From Anastatus disparis (lineage: Eukaryota > Arthropoda > Insecta > Hymenoptera > Eupelmidae), in the NCBI GenBank assembly GCA_017163975.1, contig JAFFSR010000292.1, forward strand, positions 2,549,501-2,613,500: DNA of 64,000 nt. The letters run 5' to 3'. Below the pieces are notes generated by a model. It was not told the DNA's origin. It ran no database searches and worked only from the letters and a program-made list of their open reading frames with translations. Both the position numbers and the translations under genes were made by a program. Shown piece after piece: positions 41,151 to 53,604 of this stretch; positions within the stretch are counted from its first letter, which is position 1; every line of letters begins with the position of its first letter.

Positions 41151-41390
41151 CTACCTTCAACCGTGCCGTCACGCGATTAACACTATGTTGCAATGCACAA
41201 ACCGCGTGTGTATATACGCTTTAAAGTAAAGAAAAAATAAGAGAGGGAATTTAAACTGTGAGATTGGCAAGAGTAATATACATATATACGTATAGTGTAT
41301 ACACTTGAGAGGAATCTAGGTTGTGACCAACGCCTTGCGTATATATACAGGGATGTACATAACATGCCAATTTAAAAGACCATGTGTTTT
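41151..41390. other. Small GC-richer island
   Basis: CpG-bearing sequence with inverted GTATATACGC / GCGTATATATAC motifs near 41207 and 41336. Minus-strand frames of 60-75 codons across it have no recognisable product. Confidence 0.3.
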
Positions 41391-43000
41391 GCTAATCCAT
41401 ACAGGCTTTTATCTTATTATGTGAAATTAACTAACAATCAAAAGGGATTAGCAATCAACGAATCAAGTAGTTTTGACTGATGTGAATTATTTCACAACGC
41501 TATCATTTATTCGAAATTTTCAATTTTTTATTTTGATTGGATAGTAATTGACAAATTAAAAATTTGAATATACATTATTTTAATTATGAATATAGTTGAT
41601 TATTTATTAAATCAATAATTTTTATTAAAAAATAAACTGTAAGCATTTGAATAAATATTTTATTTACGATGACTAAAAGTCAAACAAATTACAAATGTTA
41701 CGCTGATTAGATTACCTAATTGTTTTGAAAATTATATTACTTTCAACGGATAAAAATAATGTCAAAAATATTTAGATTTTAAAGTCAATGTCTTACCATG
41801 CCTATGACTTATCTACTGACTGTTCTTTAATCAATGGATTATAATGCATTTATTACATTCTCTGATTCAACGGTTTGTAAATATATGATTGTTATCTTTT
41901 TTTAAATAAAAATATTTTTTTATTATATGTAATAATAATGTTTTAGTAATTATGTTTTTGTTATCATACGTAATATCATTAATTTATTTTAAATTTAAAA
42001 AGAAATAAAAATTTCAATAATTAAAATATAATGTCAATAAGTATGTAAATATTTTTTTTGAGAATATCTTACGTGAATAACAGTTAATTTTAGCGTGAAT
42101 TCGATGAATCCTTTTGTTTCTGACGTTTTGAAAAGAATCGCCATGCTTCTTCGAAGCTTAACCATAGGAAGTAAATATATGTAAAGTCTTACCGTAACTG
42201 ACTTATTCTACTAAGCACATGTATACACATTATTGAATTTGTTACGCCTGTCTTGTTTTTTCTCAACTTTGAATGCGTTTATATTTTTACATATAGCATT
42301 GAACAGTTATAGACGAGTGTGAAAGTTAAGAAAAAAAAAAGTTCAATGCTTTTTTTTTTCTTTTAAATTACATATGTATACAAACTGCTCAAGTTTCAAG
42401 GACTTATCCTAATTCACTTGATTTATTGATGGCACCGTTGATTTGTTTTTTTATATAATAGCTATTCTAAAGGAATAAAAAAACCGTTTGATTTCGGGGT
42501 TATATGATAAATAAGTTGTAATTGCCAGGACTACTATGCTACTATACAGGCTTTGTTCTATTATCATCGATCCATTATTATTTTATGCGTCATAAAGATT
42601 TTTATTTTCGATCAGTTATGTATAATCGAAAAAAATTCTTGAAATAACTTTACAAAAAAAACTTTATTTATATACACCTGTATACATTAAAATGACGAAT
42701 ATTTTTAAACATTGCGTTTGATTACAAACTTACAAAGAACTTTAAAAAATATATTTACATTTGTATATTATAAGGAAACAACAAACTTCAATGAATCATA
42801 TTATTTACGACAATAAAACGTTGAGAAGTTTGAAAAATTCATTCCTGTTTATTATAAATTTAGTTCTGGGTTTTAAAAAAAGACTTAAATTTAAACATGC
42901 TCAATGCTATGCAGTTATATAATTTCATGAAAATCCCAATACCAAAAATGGCGTTTGTAATAAAAAAAAAGAAGGTGCACCACTCGATACCTCGTGGTGT
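41391..43000. other. AT-rich non-coding stretch
   Basis: Nothing above background composition was seen. Confidence 0.55.
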
Positions 43001-43270
43001 AAAACAGTATAGCCGGAAGATGTAAAAGTGCTGTACGAAAAAAGGCATCGAAATTTTGTAAAAGATTGGCAAATAAATAAAAAGGAGAAAATTCAGGAAC
43101 AAAGCAGACGCAGAAAGAGAAAGCAAACGCGCCTGTACACGTATATACAAAATGTATATGTATATACGCGTATGTTTATGTATAAACGCAAATATTATAT
43201 ATACAATAGAAGCTGTCGTTGTCGTTGTGTACGCGTTATTGCGAATAAAAGCGCCTATTGCTATTTTTAT
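43001..43270. other. Small GC-richer island with alternating TA/CG/TG steps
   Basis: A basic, R/K-rich 82-codon plus-strand frame (43028-43276) reflects its A/G-rich sequence rather than a known family. Alternating purine-pyrimidine sequence (TATATACGCGTATG near 43160) could favour Z-DNA. Function unknown. Confidence 0.3.
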
Positions 43271-43852
43271 TACTGAGTTTAGCCATCAAAAATTATAATA
43301 GCTTTTAAATGATCATACTCGTGTGCTGTGATATGTTACTTTCTCTTTTCTGTCCATTGATTCTTCTTGCGAATCATTTAACTTTTGGCTTAAAGATTTT
43401 AATTGAAACGTAAACACAGCTAATTATATGCGTAAAGTATAAATGGAGAATAACAATTTTCGAATATTTTTTATGTATCAAGTTCTATGAAAAACTCAAA
43501 TTCTACTGCTAGAAAGTATAATTATTATTTCATTATTTTGTATCATTCGAGTAAATCATTGGATTGGTATGAATCTTTTCATATCCTCTTTCAGCGTAAA
43601 GAAAAGTAAAAGTAGTAAAAACGAATTCGTTTTAAAGTAAAAAGGAATGACATTAGAAACAATTTTCTGAAATAGGCATCATTAAAAAATAAAATTGCAT
43701 TGACTTTAAAATGAAAATTATTAAACAAAAAAAAAAATTATGAAAATTCTTGAAGAAAAAAATGCTATTAAACCATTTACAAAAATATTTGATCCGTTTT
43801 AAATAAATTATTAAAGTAATTAAACAAAAATAGAAGTAAATCAAGTATGTAA

Positions 43853-43864
43853 ATGCCTAGGCAT
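43853..43864. repeat. 12-bp perfect palindrome
   Basis: ATGCCTAGGCAT is fully self-complementary. It is an isolated site without neighbours that explain it. Confidence 0.8.
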
Positions 43865-44124
43865 CATATTTTATGATATGTATATAAAGATAAGAGAAGC
43901 AAAAGGCCAACTAAATGAGGTGTCCAAAGTGAAAGAAGTGTAGACTCAGAGGTAAACGATAAAGTTTAAAATTTATTTTGCAAGTGAAAATGCAAATATT
44001 TAGATAAACAGTCGAGTATGTTATTAAAACATTTCTAAGAATGAAAATACATTTACAAAATAAATCTGAAAAAGATCAATACCCCATTTATGGTATACAT
44101 GACATTATAAGTCGTGAATTCAAG

Positions 44125-44370
44125 AGTTTTTTTTAAATTTAAAATAAAAAAAAACAAACGAAAGAAAAAGTAAATTCCCACATCGTGCAATCCACTTGCA
44201 TGTTTACATATATATTTACTCGGCGAGAAAAAAAAATAGAGTAAAGATAAAGGTGGTATGCAACATTGGCCGCGAGAATAAAGAAATGGGCCCAGAGGCA
44301 GAGAAAACAAGAAGCGCGAGAAAGCGAGAGTAAATATAAAGGAAAAAAAATAAAAAAATAAAATCAGATC
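44125..44370. other. Purine-rich tract of about 240 bp
   Basis: The plus strand is strongly A/G-biased, with runs such as GAGAAAAAAAAATAGAG and GCGCGAGAAAGCGAGAG. The minus-strand reading frame here (44053-44394) is therefore an F/S/L-rich peptide and not a convincing protein. Such tracts can form triplexes or act as nucleosome-poor boundaries. Confidence 0.45.
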
Positions 44371-44555
44371 AGGTCCTCGTTCTCTTAACTGCAACCAAGC
44401 CAGAAACAGTGCGTATGTGATGTTGATGACGTAAAAGTAACTCGCGCATGGAGCGCCGGTTACAGTTACGCTCGCCGCTTCTCTTCGAGCTTACTAAATG
44501 TAATATGTATATGTATATGAATATGTTTATACGTACATATATATATACATATAAG

Positions 44556-44625
44556 CAACGGACCTGGATTAAGGCCGTTCGGTGACCTAGGCCCACATAT
44601 TTTGGCGCCTTTTTCCCACTTATTT
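44556..44625. mobile_element. Possible terminal fragment of a hAT-type DNA transposon
   Basis: GGACCTGGATTAAGGCC, a G/C-rich stretch ending in CCTAGGCCCAC, and then ATATTTTGGCGCC follow the order of motifs I associate with insect hAT-type ends: a GGNCCGGATTAAGG-like start, a GGCCC block, then ATTTTGGGGGCC. No partner end or transposase is visible in the window. This is assigned from memory of family pattern only. Confidence 0.3.
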
Positions 44626-44652
44626 ACTGTCTACCTTTTTTTTAAATATATA

Positions 44653-44656
<4 letters not shown>

Positions 44657-44689
<33 letters not shown>
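44657..44689. repeat. (TG)n microsatellite
   Basis: About 16 uninterrupted TG dinucleotides. Confidence 0.95.
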
Positions 44690-44691
<2 letters not shown>

Positions 44692-44822
44692 ATACCTTAG
44701 CATATTTCAAGCACGTTATATACGATTGATGAAGAACAAAAAGCATAGGAGAAGGCAAAGATATCGCGTATGATTAATCTCATCCTCTCTTAAACTGACG
44801 ACGACCTGACGACCCTCACAAA

Positions 44823-44862
44823 CATTATTATTATCATTATTATTATTGTTATTATTATTATA
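44823..44862. repeat. (ATT)n microsatellite
   Basis: ATT trinucleotides with two interruptions (ATC, GTT). Confidence 0.85.
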
Positions 44863-47800
44863 ACGTGCTTATATTCGAGCCTCCTGACGTAATAATAAAG
44901 CGAGGACTTTTGGAGAACGCTTACATAGTGTTGATGTGCTCCTTTTTTTATGGAAATCAAAATCACCTCTTGTTCTTTGGCTTATGTAAATTATCTCTCG
45001 AACGACTGGACTATTTCAACAAAGCTTATTATATATTACAACGTATTTAAAAAAAAAAATTTTTATTGCACTTTTCGTGCTTTTGTTCTCCTTTGTTTTT
45101 TAAAAGGCTCTGGTATGTCGAGGCTGCTACTTGTTTTTAATGACGTACGTATAAGAGGCGCTATGTTTGAAGTGACTAGTTTCATGTGCAAATTTATTTA
45201 TTATTTATTTATTTTTTTTTTTTACTTTTTTTGGAAAGGTTAATAGTGTCAGTTATGAAATCAACAACACATTCTATATCATACATTGTGAGTGTTATGT
45301 TATATATCAAATTTAAACTGCGCCAATTATTTTTTTTGTGAGCATAAGTTAGAGGTTGTTAAGTCGTTGATTTAAATAATAATAAATTTTTCGTATTTTT
45401 AAAAAATGCTCTTAAAAAAATTTGTTTAATGTCTGTACGTAAAATTTGATTAATTTATTGTAGAATTATTCTTGCTGAAAATTAAAAGGTTTGCAAATGT
45501 CAAAAAGTATAATTTTTATATACAAAATATATAAAATTTTTAATTTAACAAAATAAGGCTATGCATATTATTGTAAAAAAATAAGTAGAAGATATTTTAA
45601 ATATTATAAAAAAATATGAATTTTAACTGCGGATAATATTGAATAAAAAAATTGTTAATGGTCAGCTAAAAACTTACATATAAAAGTGTTTCTAAAAAAA
45701 TGTTAATGTGGTACTGTTATTGAAGGAATTAAAAATATAGTAGGCGTGTTGAATTATTATTGCTTGAAATATGGGTATATAGGATTCAGTTTTACGAGGC
45801 CATTAATTTTATTTTGAACTAAGAAATTCGTATTTTATACTTTTTGCAGTTGCGCAATTTTATAAATGCGCTATATTCACAGTTATTTCATTTACATGAT
45901 TTTAGTTTTTTAATATTTTGCAAATCATTTTTATATTTTTTTATCATTAAACTCTTGCGCTTAATGGTAGCTCAAAAAGTGAAACTTTGGTAATGTTTTA
46001 TAATTTAAAAAAATATTACGTGGATGAAATAAGTTGATTTTGAAATAAATTTTATTTTTTAATTGCATTTGAAAAATAAGATGTTATAAATTAATTCTAG
46101 TGCTATCTTATATTTTTAAATCCTCTGAAATATTTGTAAAAAAAAAGTTTTTAAAGCATCTTTTTTTGTTGATTAAATTGTTTATCAACAAAGTTAAAGT
46201 GACTAAACTGAAAATAAAGTTTGGCCACTAAAATATTGTAGCATTAATTTCGAATCATTATCAAATATTATTAAATTACATTGATCCTAGTTTAAAATTC
46301 TATCTAAAGCAACTATATCAATGGAATTTTCAACTATTAAATATAAGCGATCTTAAATTTTTTTTAATTCAATGTAGAGCAGCAAGGAGCTATATGATTT
46401 TTCTTTTTATTTGTAATAAAAATTTGAGAATTCGTTGATTATTTATTTTATTTTCGGAAATTATAAACTATCGTTTAAATATTTTTTAAAGTAACGGCTT
46501 AAAATTTCATGTTACTAAAATCTCAATACAATATGAAACTTTGAGTGATGGAATATAACTGAACAATTCAGCAGTGTTTTTTTTAATGGGTAGTAAAAAA
46601 CGATTAGATTTTTTTACACCTTCTTAAAATATTGTTCTTATAAAAAAATTTCTATTTATGATCTTTGAAGTTTCAAGGTGGTTATATGTTAATAACGTGT
46701 CTTGGACCTTGATAAGACCGGCAAATTGTGTGTTAATGTGTAAGCATTATAAAAACATACTATAAGTGAAAGTTTTTTTTTTCGTTTAATTACAAAGTTA
46801 ATGTCTAATCTCAATACATATCAATCAATCTATCTTATGTGTTGAATAAGTAAAAATATTCCAGTTCAAACCGGACAATTTTTGTACACGGATATTATTG
46901 ATTAGAATTTTTGCATACATAAGAAAAAATTAATTTTGTCAAAGCAGATCATCTTAATTAAAAAAGAACGCCATTTTAACTTAAATGAATATTTTTGAAT
47001 CAATAACTATATGTTTCTTCGAAGTGTAAATCATTTTTCGCAGTGTGATATTTATTTTTCTATCCTAAAAATATATTTGTAAAATATAATTTAAAAAATG
47101 ATTTCATAAAAATGATGTAGTCATGGTATATTTAAAAACAAAGGCAAGGATATTTAATATATCGGCAATCACAAAAACATAAGGTATATTTTTAATTAGC
47201 TCTTGAAATATTGTCTCGTTAAATTATTCTTATCTAAATTTAAAATCACGAATACTAATAAATAATGCTTAATAAAAACTAGTATTTTAAAATTTGAATC
47301 TCAATATTTCAAATGATAAAGTAAGAAATATCATAATAAAAATATTGTATCTCTTAATGACTTTTATAAAGCATAAATTATAATGATCATTTACAATTGA
47401 AATAAAATTTTAAAATGAAGTATCGAGTAGCGTATTCATAAATAAAAATAGTAAAAATCAAGTTTTCTTACAGTCTTTTAGATTTATCAATTGATTCCAT
47501 GGACGTAGTATTATGGATACTTTCTATCTCTATCATGTACTGAATCTTCCTGTGTCAAACTGGTTACACTCCATGCCTTTTTAGTTGAGCCATTGCATTA
47601 GATGTTGACCTAAATAACAACTTAAGCATTACTGCGTTTAAAACGCAATAAATTATAATTTGAGGAACTGTGTTACAAAATAATTTTAAAGGAAAACTAT
47701 GTTTTCTTTTTGTGACAATTAAAATCTTCAATCCTTTTCTTTCTTTTATATGTTTTGCTTCAAACTTGAGCAGCAATAACTCTTATTACAGCTTCGTTTA

Positions 47801-49540
47801 AATAAACCGCAAATTGATCCACTTAAGTTGTAAAATTATAGTACTTTTTAACAATATTTTATGAACTATGAAACAGACAAATTGGCGTATAAAATTTTAT
47901 AATGAGATATAAGAATAATATTACTTTTAAATAGTAAGGATTTTAATTTCAATTACTTCTCTTTCCAAACTGCAAAAAATTATGTATATTAATTGATTTA
48001 TTCAAACTTTAATGATAGCGTTATAATATAAATAATTTAAAAATTTATTTGTTTATTTGATTCATTTAATTTCTTAAAGTTTAAAAAAATTGCAGACAAA
48101 AAGTCCAAAAGGAAAAATACAATTGAAATTATTTAAATAAAATGAATAATATAATTTAAAGTATTAGAAATAATTCATTCAAATTAAACAATACGACATT
48201 TTATGTTGGAACAAACTTTCCACAAATAATTTTTCGAAATTCAAAATCGAAAAATATTTGCCTCTGCTTATCAATTGAGAGAAGTTTACTGAATATTTTG
48301 ATTATGACACGATACATATTTTTTATTTATGTCAAAATATATGTCTATAAGCAGTATGATCTTATTTTGTCACAAATATAAAACTATTTTTTTTATCACC
48401 AGAATCATTAATGAATTAATGAATTTTTATTAAAATTTATCAAATATGAGTATACTGATTTAAAATTATTTTAATTGTCGCCGTTTTATCGTTTTCATCC
48501 GTTGCAATAGTGTTTAATCTTTTTTAAAATTTCAAAATTTTAAATTGAGTAAGAAAAAAATTTTTTCCTTATTAAATGTCAAAATATTTTTATTTCAAAT
48601 TAAAAATTACATGAGAAAATGTTAATTTTAACACTTCTATTTCAAGAATAAGTAAAATGAAAAACTTTAAACCTAAAATAAAGATTGTTAAACAATATAT
48701 TTAAAGGTTTTACTTGCTAATCCAAAAAAAGTTGTCTTCTTAATAACCAATTCTCAGAGATTATTTTTAAAATCAATTAATTCTCTTTCTCTTCACATTT
48801 GTTATAATTAATTTAAATGTTTTGATTGCCCATAATTTTCGAGTGCTGACAAGGACTCAAGTAAATTGATTATTTTTAAAGATTGAGTTCAATTAAAGAA
48901 AAGTGATTTGTTTTTATGCAAACGAAAGAGCGCAGATTAATTTAAAATAGCTTATATACTTGTAATTAATTTTTATGTTTGCACAAAAAAAGTTATAAAA
49001 TTATCTTATTCAACATTTAATTTTATTCTATTAAAATCTTGACATTATTCCGAGTAATAATTATAAATTAATGATCCCAATGTAGAAGGTAAGAAAATTA
49101 AGGTTAATAATTAAGGTTAATCCTTAAACCAATGTATAAGATAATTAGAATCGAATGGTGTATAAATATTTATATAACGTTTTGCTTATAATATGCAAGA
49201 TAACTATGTTCAATACGATAATAATGAGCTTGGAAGAACATTTTTTTTACTTTACAATGCGACTACCATAAATTTTGTTATTACGCCAGATCAGAAATAC
49301 CTCGATGATTCGTATGAAAAAAAAAATAATAATAATAAACAACAACGATAAACCTGAACAAAGACATAAAATTCAATTTTCCCTTGAAAGGAGAAAAAAA
49401 AGGTCTTCGTAATAGCTTACAATTTCCAGTAGCGTATGGCATTATTAGCCCTCTCTAATATCCTTCAACTTCTCATTGCGTTATTAAAAACACATCATAT
49501 TTCATATGAAATTCATTTCGCAACAATTGTAGTATCTGAT
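44863..49540. other. AT-rich non-coding stretch
   Basis: The first 400 bp are mildly GC-richer and contain a CRE-like TGACGTAA near 44886. The rest (45.2-49.4 kb) is uniform AT-rich DNA with no open frame, repeat family or dyad cluster that I can support. Confidence 0.55.
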
Positions 49541-49699
49541 TCGCGCGCCGCGAGAGAGCAAATGAGAGGATTGGCGAGTCGTATAACAAGGAAACAAGGG
49601 AGATACACGTATATACTTATGGATAATCCTTTTCTTCTTCTTATTTTTTTAAGTGTCACTTTTGCCTCCTTCGCTTTTTTTCATTCTCTCCCTCGTTAA
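49436..49699 (+). CDS. Doubtful small ORF, 87 codons
   Basis: An ATG-initiated frame encodes a peptide with a hydrophobic N-terminal segment (about residues 1-17), a central polar/basic stretch rich in R, K and Q (about residues 36-54) and a second hydrophobic, F/L-rich segment near the C-terminus (about residues 62-84). It coincides with a GC-richer island (49540-49870), and the central residues use GC-rich codons. It has no recognisable family, the composition alone could produce it, and no splice or promoter signal supports it. It is kept only because it is one of the few ATG-started frames on an island. It could be a membrane micropeptide or, more likely, chance. Confidence 0.12.
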   Translation: MALLALSNILQLLIALLKTHHISYEIHFATIVVSDSRAAREQMRGLASRITRKQGRYTYILMDNPFLLLIFLSVTFASFAFFHSLPR

Positions 49700-49870
49700 G
49701 GCAAGTAAATTACTAAAATCCATTTTGTCATCATCAGGAGAGTTAATCGTCGTGAGGAGTTACGAAATACAAACTTGAGTCCTTCAGAGGTCGCAAGGCC
49801 GTTACAGGTCAAATTTGCCGTGTCGAGTTCGTCCAGATTTCTAGCTCAAGCTTGTTTAACACCGACACGC
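49541..49870. promoter_or_regulatory. GC-richer island
   Basis: Raised GC with CpGs. A second plus-strand frame without ATG (49709-49930) stays open for about 73 codons, from after a TAA at 49706, but matches nothing I know. Candidate regulatory or degenerate exon-like sequence. Confidence 0.3.
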
Positions 49871-50639
49871 TCTAATCATAGCAGAAAAAGAAATAAGCTT
49901 TTAGGAATTTTAGTGAATTTTAATGTTTAAACGTTGAATACAGTATTTCAAAGCCTATTATTACGCGAGGTCAGGTTTACCTGTTATAACATTAAGGATA
50001 ACTAACTTGTAATTGTTGAAGATAATTTTAAAGAAATACGTCTAGCTTGTTGAAAAAATAAGTATTAAATAATACGTTAGTTATCTCGTGCATTAAATTA
50101 GATTTGACTTTTATGAAAAAAATTTTAATGAAAGAAATTTTTTTTTTAAAGGATTTTATGAGATAGTATTATTTATTTAAAGCTTATACTGTCGACTTTA
50201 TTACTCTTTTAACATATTCTAATAAATTTTCAATTCTTATTTTCCTTTACAGTATACATTTCAATATCTCACATGACTAGATTCGAACAGATATTTAATA
50301 CCCTACAGCAGATTTTAATACGCGATATACCACATTTGATACTACATTTTTTCGCAAGGTTATGAAAAACGTTAAAAGTAGTCAATATTATGAAATTGAA
50401 ATTTTTTTTTTATCACAAATACTTTTTTACAAACTACTTTTGCAGTCATGTTAATGATTTACAACATAAAAACATATTTTTAAATTTGCGTAAAGCTTTT
50501 AATAAAAACTCGTAAGCTGTTGTAAAAAAATTTCCGAATAGTTAAACTAATGTTCACGTGTAAAAAAAAAACAAATTATTCTGCATAATAGCTGTAAAAA
50601 TTATAATGTTAAATAAGTGAATAATGATGAAAAATTAAA
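49871..50639. other. AT-rich non-coding stretch
   Basis: No signal found. Confidence 0.55.
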
Positions 50640-50900
50640 AAGAGGCCATCTTCAAGAACTTTGCTTTACAAGCGCGGATTTCCCAATAGAGAAAGAATTC
50701 CAATTGCTCCCTTGGAAACTCGACTTTTAACAAAGTATCTTTCTCTCTCTCTCTCTTTTTCTCGCTTTTTATAACATAGAACACACGTCTTTACGGCCTT
50801 GTCGCTTTAGCCGTGCTATACACACGCGGAGGCTCGTTCGCGACTTTAGTGACGTCACGGCGATATACACGTTCTTTCTCAACCGTGCTGCTGCTGTCCC
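50640..50900. promoter_or_regulatory. GC-richer island with full CRE palindrome and CT microsatellite
   Basis: GTGACGTCAC at 50849-50858 contains the complete CRE octamer TGACGTCA (50850-50857), the consensus for CREB/ATF bZIP dimers. It lies in CpG-rich sequence just after a CT microsatellite (50741-50756). In CpG-type promoters this arrangement is common. A 126-codon minus-strand frame (50769-51149) crosses the site. It is basic, lacks a domain and is not called. Confidence 0.42.
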
Positions 50901-51901
50901 TTCTCTCGTGTCTTTATATACCTTTCTTATATTATACGATGTCCATACAATGTATAAGTCGAATAACTTTGCTTTTATTCGTTTCAACTGATCATATATA
51001 TATAATACGGGTGTTCCTACGCTCCAACTTCTTTTTGACATACCATTGCTCCCTGCCTGTTTTTTTTCTTTTTTGCTAAAAAGTTTTTGTTCATGCGGAC
51101 CGTTTTTTTTTGTGTTTTTATCATGGAAATATTCTTTTATACAAGACAATTGTTGTCTCTTTCTTATGTCTTGTCATGTCCTTTTTTTCTTGTGGGTGTT
51201 ACGGCCCAACTACCTACGTGCAAAATTATGCTTCTTTTTTTCCAGCCTACATTGGCTTCTGCAATTGAGAGGGTATGAATATATATACGAAAATTCAATG
51301 CTCAACGTGATCTCAGGCTTGATTGAAATATGCAGGTGAAATTGATTCTTTTATGTTAAATTAGCTTTCCTTGATATCGTTGTTTTATTTTTTTTTTTAA
51401 TGTCTGAATTTCAATTTGCTATGGGTATACACGACTACAAATTATATTCAGATGTGTTTTTAAGTAAATCTGCTTGTAATGCGGTATTGTTAAATTCTTT
51501 ATTTTTTTTATTGTGGTCATAAACTATTATAATTTAAGGTCGATCCAGATTGGACAATAGCCTTGCAAAAAATAAGTCATTACATCTCTTAATCGATATA
51601 TATTATATGGATTTTTTGCTATAAACATAATGTACATTAAAAAACTTTAATTCTTTATAGGCTAAATTACAATATTGCGCAATCACTGCTTTTTGCATTT
51701 CAGCCAATTTTAAAGTATGTTACGTGTATGATTATTATCCACGCTAGAAAATCATTATTTTTGTTAAATACTATAATGTTTTTTACTAATAAATTTAAAT
51801 TATATATTATTATAAAATGACAATCAAATGATAATACTAAGAAGTTACATGTTTGTTTAAGGAAGAAAGCTTTAACAAAGAATATAATTATATCGTAAGA
51901 C
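50901..51901. other. Non-coding stretch, T-rich on the plus strand
   Basis: Overlapping plus-strand frames at 50.8-51.3 kb are F/L/S/C-rich because of the pyrimidine bias and have no motif. No gene. Confidence 0.5.
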
Positions 51902-52977
51902 TACCCTGGTAGAATCTGATTCCATTTCCAAGCTATTTCTTAGTCATTTAAACTGCGCATATGCTAGAAACAAGCTTGTTTTAATTCCCAGTTCTTAGCT
52001 ATCGATGTAACGCTTTTTTCCCACTTTACCGGCATTTACTGGATTGCAAATTCTTAGATAGTTAAAAGGTATTAATTCACCATTAAACTTGGCTAGAAAT
52101 AAAATAAGTTTGAGACAATATTAAAATAACCTGCAAAATAATATTAATCTCTTGTACTCTATAATAACCTCTAAATACGGTGAAGAGACAAGTAACAACA
52201 AAAAAGACGCAAAGAGACATGCATATACGATATTTTTGAAACAAGCACAATAAATACCGAATTGTGTTTAGACGTGCAGAAAGTCTTTCGGTATATCACA
52301 TGCTTGTCGTACGAAGAAAGCAGTACACATGTATGGTTTCCGTGTTTATAAAGCGAAGGCATCACTTTTTACAGTGCAGTGCGCATCATATTTGTTGATA
52401 CCGAATTGTGTTTGTGCAGAAAGTTTTTCGGTGTATTACGCGCTTACCGTACGAAGACAAGCAGTACTACACATTATGTATACTTTTCATAGTGCGGTGC
52501 GTATCACATTTGTTGAGAAAAAACTATCTCCGTATGTTTGAAGCAGTTGTAAAGTGAATATTTAATGAAATAGTTTTAGAAACAATGTTTGCATGTCATC
52601 TTTAGATATTTTAACGATACTTATGAACTTATTTAGCACTCGTTTTATTTAATTCTAATACTACGTAATACTCAATTATTACTTTTTAAAATTTGTTTAA
52701 ATAAAAAAAAACCTTTATAAAACTTATTTTTAATATGTCAAAGTGCAAATTTTCGACTCAAATAAACAAATCATCACTTTTTATAGGTTAGAAATATACG
52801 TTAATCACGATCTTTTCACATCCCGACAGAGTAATCGTCACAATATTTTTTTGACATAAGAATTGGTTAATTCTTTGATACTTTTCAGATATTTAAAATA
52901 TAAACATTTTTGCCCATTTTTAATTCCTATTTCCTAGTTTCGAGTCCATTTAAAATGTTTCAAATTCTACCAGGGTA
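51902..52977. mobile_element. Non-autonomous TIR DNA element A (1076 bp)
   Basis: It begins TACCCTGGTAGAATCTGA and ends with the complement of TACCCTGGTAGAATTTGA, so the terminal inverted repeat is 18 bp with one mismatch. If the outermost TA is the target duplication, the repeat proper starts CCCTGGTAGAA and insertion is at TA, as in Tc1/mariner-like elements. The 13 terminal bases are identical to element B at 60112. Longer flanks do not match, which argues against an 8-bp duplication. The interior contains a tandem duplication (52255-52516) and no transposase frame. Confidence 0.8.
52255..52516 (+). repeat. Internal tandem duplication of element A
   Basis: Unit 1 (52255-52398, 144 bp) and unit 2 (52399-52516, 118 bp) both start TACCGAATTGTGTTT and end CATATTTGTTGA or CACATTTGTTGA. 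Between them they share GTGCAGAAAGT, TTTCGGT, CGTACGAAGA, AGCAGTA and GTGCGGTGCG-like segments. Unit 2 is shortened by small deletions. The duplication is local and old enough to have diverged. Confidence 0.8.
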
Positions 52978-53604
52978 CAGTAAATAGGTAAATAAGTATT
53001 TATTTATTAAAGATATGAAAATGAATAATGCATAAAATAAGAAATGTGTAATCAATATTACCGAAACTTTGTATACTTCATATGATGATATCACAGTCAA
53101 GATATTCAAAATTAATAATACTGGATAAATAATTATAAAAGATTTTAAAGTCTAAAAAAACTTACCATAAATAAAACTAATAAAATAATATCAACGAAAA
53201 CTTAGTATCTATTGTTCAAACTGACAAAACAAAATTTAATGGAAATGAAGTTAAAATTTAAATTTATAATACATACAATAAAAATAATAATAAATAAAAA
53301 ACTACAAAAACATGCATCGATACCACATCAATGTCAATAATTACATTTATACATAAATTTATGTATAGGACAAAACAAGTATAAATTAACATGTGATGTC
53401 CTTAATAGAAGGTTTCTTCGTTGTCAAGTAAGAACCTCTAGAGTGCTATCTTAAACTTGCTGGAAAATAGAATATATCTAATCTTGACGGACAGGGTTTC
53501 GAAATGCAGACCTTGGTCTTGAAAGGAGTTCCTTCAAATTTCAGTGCTCATAAAGGGCACTGTTGATTCTTTTCTCACATATATAGTCATTGTCGTAGAT
53601 TGGA
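52978..53604. other. Mostly AT-rich spacer with a GC-richer 150-bp patch
   Basis: 53420-53570 has near-average GC and, on the minus strand, about 30 stop-free codons. It could be a fragment of a dispersed element, but no family is recognised. Confidence 0.35.

Noticed and set aside
44053..44394. 113-codon minus-strand frame, F/S/L-rich
   Set aside because: Its residue content follows directly from the purine tract on the plus strand.
50769..51149. 126-codon minus-strand frame
   Set aside because: It overlaps two plus-strand frames and the CRE island, is basic and of low complexity, and has no family signature.
53420..53570. Fragment of a retrotransposon reading frame on the minus strand
   Set aside because: Only about 30 stop-free codons and no reverse transcriptase or endonuclease motif could be read.
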